Assembly (NCBI RefSeq): GCF_026212465.1
Contig: NC_080056.1
Location: forward strand, 13,795,338 to 13,859,337
Source: Amaranthus tricolor
Taxonomy: Eukaryota; Streptophyta; Magnoliopsida; Caryophyllales; Amaranthaceae
Direction of reading: 5' to 3'
DNA length: 64,000 bases
In this document: in pieces, positions 59,923-64,000 of the stretch
Layout: every line of letters begins with the position of its first letter
Position numbering within the stretch: position 1 is the first letter of the stretch
Translations under genes and position numbers: made by a program
The notes under the pieces: generated by a model
What the model was told of the DNA's origin: nothing
What the model saw: the letters and a program-made list of their open reading frames with translations, nothing else
Databases searched by the model: none

Positions 59923-62900
59923 TTAATAACAAAGTGCTTTACAACCTGTATAACCACAAAGCAACTACTTTACGAAATACTTCTAGATACACTTGAGCAT
60001 GCTGAAGAAAAAATGAGAAAAACTAGGCTAATTATATCTCGGCAAGTTAAAAAAGGTCCGGGAAAGTGCTTAGTTCATGGCTCCACCCATTTGGATTAGG
60101 GCGCTACAACTACTTACCGCATAAGATATCTCTCTTGCCATCAGAAATGCCATTCTTGGTGTCAAGGTCGTAGGATGAGAGCATTCTTATCTGTCACCAA
60201 AAAAAAATATCACAAAATTTTAATGCCAAAAACCACCGTCATTAATATGAAACACAAATACTATAAATCTATCACTATTGTCCATCATTGTTGTTTTAGT
60301 CAAAATACACGAATTGCTGTTGGTAGGGGTCTAAAGGTTCCATATGCATCTAGCCTCACTCTTACCAGTCTAACTTAACAAAATTTGTGTTTGACTTCTA
60401 GAGGCCCATTTTAAGCCCGTATCCAACCCATTTTTAGAAGGCTTTAGTGAGGGTTATTAAAAATAGCTTTTTATATTAAATGAGGGTTGCATTTAAAAAG
60501 GGTTGAAAACAGGTTATGTTCACTGTTGCAATTTTCCAAAGTCAAAAAGGGGTCGGGTGGGGTCGATTCTAGTCGTGACAAAAGGATTAACCCCAAGAAC
60601 CTTTACAAGGAAGTGATGTGCAACATGTGGCGAAACATTTATCTTATGTCACATTCATATTGCAATGTCTGTGGTCTGTGGACATTAATGCCCAATTGCA
60701 CAGATATCAGATCCAACGAGCTAGCTTAATGAGAAACATCTGCAAGCGTCAAAAGCTTCTACACTTACCCCATTGATGTCTTTTTTTTTAGGGGGTAGGG
60801 TGTGCCTACTGCTGCCATTATATACAAGGGATGAATATGATCCATAAAAAGTTGATGATCATTATCATATAAATTTCCTCACCGCTAAAGATTAGCATCT
60901 AAGCTTCAGGAATCACATCTTAAACCATTCTTATCCCCTTCACCAAGGGAAGACCAATAAACAACCACCATGTGCGTTGGTTGGTATAGATGTTAACAAA
61001 TGGCAAAACTCGGCAATCAACAATTAGCTGAAATCCATCATAAAATATACTCCATATCAAAAGACATGTTGCAATATGTGAGGGATGCAAAAGAAAATTA
61101 TTCAGAAGAAAGAGAAAGACAACATGAAGCGTACTTGATTGCAATCTAAATTGTAACTTACATGGTCCTCAAAATCAGGACTCGTCAAATTGATGGTAAG
61201 GTTCCTCATCAACAATAATGCCTGGACAAGATCAATCAATTAAAATAAGAAAACAAAACAACGGAAAGGGTACACCAAAAGTAAACATATAATGAGCATA
61301 AGTTTGCCTGCAAGTTTACAAAAATACAACAAAATCAATGCATTTCTAACCCTATGATTGACAATAACAAAAAGGTATTACTACACGCATGTTTAAATGC
61401 TAGCAATTGATAGCAAGATTATAAACTGAAAAACAATGTGCACAAGGTAGGGGCAAGTAATAAAAAAGAGAACAAGGATTTTACAGTTTCAAAAGGATAT
61501 ATGAATCTTGATGACTACTGACTAGCATAGGACTCAGGAACAAGGGTTTGAGTTAGAGGTGGATTTTTCCGAGTTTGCATAATGATGCGAGTTAAATGGC
61601 CTACAATATAATGTCTGCTACAGTACCCTGGTTGTCTTGAAGGTTGATGTCTGCTTGAACTTGCATAAAGCTCTTTCCAGATGGAGGAAAATATAGTTTA
61701 TACTTCAGAGCGTTCCCATCATATTCTCATTTTCCCACCATAACGTCATATATTTTGCCAACCACCTAAGGTTTTCAGTTCAAGCACAAATCCTTTTCAT
61801 TGCCTCCAAAATTTACCCTAGTCCACCCCAAAAGTCCAACAAGGCTTAAGGATTTTATTAGGCAAATTGATCATAGATCAAAGTCATTTGCAGTCCGATT
61901 CACCATAGTGTTATCTTGTGACTAGTAACTTGTAAGTCATGCCTCTATTAATTATTACATGTACTAAGAGCTATGTAGCTTAACATGGTTTAAGTTTCTA
62001 AGGGAAGAATCAGAGGCTTTGGAGAAGGGATCGGGGGAGTACAAGGGATTTTGGAATGAGAAAATAAGGGAATTTTCAAAATGTTCATCTCCAAATAATA
62101 AATGTCTTGGCCTTGAATCCATGTAATATTTTGCTGGTGTAAGCCTATCACCTACCATATACTTCATATATTTTAAGTGCATTTGTACTAACGCCCCCTT
62201 TGTTATTGACGGAGAGGGAGTGGTCCCCATGAAAATGTGTGGTCTAAGTGCAAGACCAAAACGAAAACAAATAAAAAAATGATTAAATGATAGGTATATG
62301 ATTGAGAACATACTGTTTCAACATCAATTGGATCCATCTTCTTAAGCATCTGCAAATGACCACTAGCTTCCGGATCAAAGACACTACCAATAAAGTTGTA
62401 TACTTGAGCAAAATCTGGCAAAACTGCAACAAATGTATGATTGATTAGAACAATTCAAAGACCTTTAAGGACAAGCAAAGACTCAACCAAAACGCACCAA
62501 ACCAAGTAAAAGATAAAAAATAGCTGGACCAATCAAATTCTAGTCACATAAGAAAGACCTTATGTCAGTTTTACCACCCTGACCTATAAGGAGGAAGACA
62601 GCCCACCATGAGACCATAGATAAAAAATTCAATCAATTGCTAACAAAGAACTCCCATCATCTTAAAGACTCACCATCTCAATACCCAAAAGAACATTTTT
62701 TTCACTTTAAATTTTAAAACAATCTGGCCACATGTGCTCTTTTTCTTTGGCCATTGTTTTCTCTTAGCACATTTTCTCTTCTGTATTAAACTACTATTAT
62801 ATTTGGGTATCAAAGACTATTATTATATCTTCTCTTCCATTATAATAACTGTTAGTCACAGACAAAGCAAACAAATACTATGAATTTCTGCATGTCAAAC

Positions 62901-63931
62901 AAGCAAAACTCATCAAGCACCTCTTAATGCTGGAGCATGCTTCATTGATGCATTCAATTTATCAGCAGTGCATGCCATAGCTGTGCTTTCCATACTGCTT
63001 GAACACTTATTAGTGATTGAACCTGAGGATTTCAGCTCACCTAATAAATTAAACAAAGCAGAAAATCAAAGATGTAGATCTGTAAAATATCAAGAACTAG
63101 TTAAGAAACCTTTTGCTGCATCAGGAAAAGTGTCAGTGACCATTGAAGATACAACTGTTGTTCTGTTATGATGCTGGGGTGTTAACGTTGAGTCTAGCCT
63201 TTGGGGTCCAGGTTCGAGCGATGGAGATGCTTGCAAAGATCCATTAGCTAGATAAATTGATAGAATCGTTAGACAGATTAAGTAGGATGTGGCTAAGGAA
63301 ACTTTTTTTGAACGCTAATATATAACAAAAAGGAAGAGAATAGGGGACCTCCAGGAAGATTCATTTTTCCAATCACCCACTCACACTCACACACGAAGAC
63401 CAGAAAATTAGGGCATTTGGGAAGCAAGTTGGGGATGGCTCAAACATAAACCTGCCTAGTAGAAATAATAGTCATCCGAAAATGGAAGTTTCTGACCTAT
63501 TTTAGAAGCTTTTTGAGGATATGGATGGGCAGCTTTCCGTTTCGGCCGAGGAGGAGGTAGATGCTCGTTGCTGCCACTCTTTTGAACCTTCAAAAAGTAC
63601 TTCTGAGCGTGACTACGTATCTGCATAAGTTGCTACTATTATTGTACTCTTTGAATGAAATTCAAATAGTTTTATATAACTAAGAGAGGTCCATCAAAAA
63701 AACCTTAAAAGTTCTAGCTTATTGATAGGCATTACTGAGTCCAATTTCCAATGCAGAAAGCATTTAAATGAAAGTTTTCTGAACCAAGGAAAAGCTGTTT
63801 GTAGCACAAGATGAATGTTGTCACAAACATTTAATTCCTACATGATCTGGAAGAAATGATAGTGTTAAATTACCTGGATAACAGTTTTGGACCCAATAAA
63901 AACTTCGATTTTTTTCCAATCACGATCAAAA
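59923..63931 (-). CDS. REVEILLE (RVE4/6/8-type) SHAQKYF MYB transcription factor, 5' part outside window
   Basis: Visible exons, minus strand: 63931-63874, 63620-63497, 63247-63110, 63040-62921, 62423-62314, 61221-61162, 60190-60118 and 59945-59923. Phases join and give 234 residues. The first has [19 protein letters not shown], then [20 protein letters not shown] and [20 protein letters not shown], the single MYB repeat and proline-rich block. Exon 62423-62314 has [20 protein letters not shown] and [11 protein letters not shown]; the next has [19 protein letters not shown]. Both form the C-terminal LCL signature of the RVE4/6/8 branch. Known members bind the evening element and, with LNK proteins, drive evening clock genes. 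The start of the MYB repeat lies beyond 64000. The last two exons give a short, poorly conserved tail (DILCGCKALCY), and the final splice is the least certain. Confidence 0.92.
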
Positions 63932-64000
63932 CTGTAAGAAAATAAGCCAGAGGAATGAATACTATCTACTTTTAAACATTAAACTGAAATGGAGTGCAAA
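63932..64000 (-). other. Intron of the RVE-like gene cut by the window edge
   Basis: The acceptor TTACAG precedes the exon at 63931. No further exon is visible before the end. Confidence 0.8.

Noticed and set aside
59847..59945. Alternative frame with [20 protein letters not shown] in the last RVE exon
   Set aside because: It is open, but it is not the frame carried by the upstream MYB and LCL exons, which reaches a stop at 59923.

Overview
This window is nuclear DNA of a flowering plant. It has AT-rich spacers, GT-AG introns, and plant-type protein genes among hAT, MULE, LINE, copia, TRIM and Stowaway elements. The gene set fits a eudicot. A more exact placement cannot be supported from sequence reading alone.

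Three host genes can be rebuilt exon by exon, all on the minus strand, and in each the exon phases close exactly. (1) A Tic22-like family protein (16392-30132, 9 exons, 558 aa) has a first intron of about 7.5 kb packed with transposons. (2) An EMB1417-like pentatricopeptide protein (38766-46426, 5 exons, 286 aa) has a 6.4-kb last intron holding a decayed copia element and a hAT element. (3) The 3' part of a REVEILLE (RVE4/6/8-type) SHAQKYF MYB gene (59923-63931) runs off the right edge.

Layout: 1-4100 is retrotransposon debris, including a probable 3.2-kb solo LTR. 4349-4606 is a Stowaway MITE. 5694-6927 is a hAT element with a perfect 8-bp target-site duplication that carries a captured trihelix transcription-factor fragment. 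10131-10482 is a small MULE. 12540-13525 is a LINE fragment split by a complete TRIM. 16150-30200 is the Tic22-like gene, whose intron 1 holds a solo LTR, MITEs, a 1.7-kb hAT with a duplicated captured leader, and an RTE-type LINE relic with a 129-bp in-frame triplication. 30609-38210 is the intergenic space, with a long-TIR MULE and a MULE relic that joins a plant mobile domain gene to an antisense GRF zinc-finger gene. 38766-46426 is the EMB1417-like gene.

The most notable structure is at 48589-58752. A 9.6-kb MULE-type transposon is bounded on both sides by several hundred bases of pure (TA)n. It encodes an intact 758-aa FAR1/MULE transposase and, convergently, a spliced ULP1-like gene whose expected catalytic His and Cys appear replaced. 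A 112-bp repeat family fills a transposase intron (7 tandem copies) and recurs in other non-coding parts of the element. A diverged duplicate of the left flank shows a short TATATAT at the position where the long array now stands.
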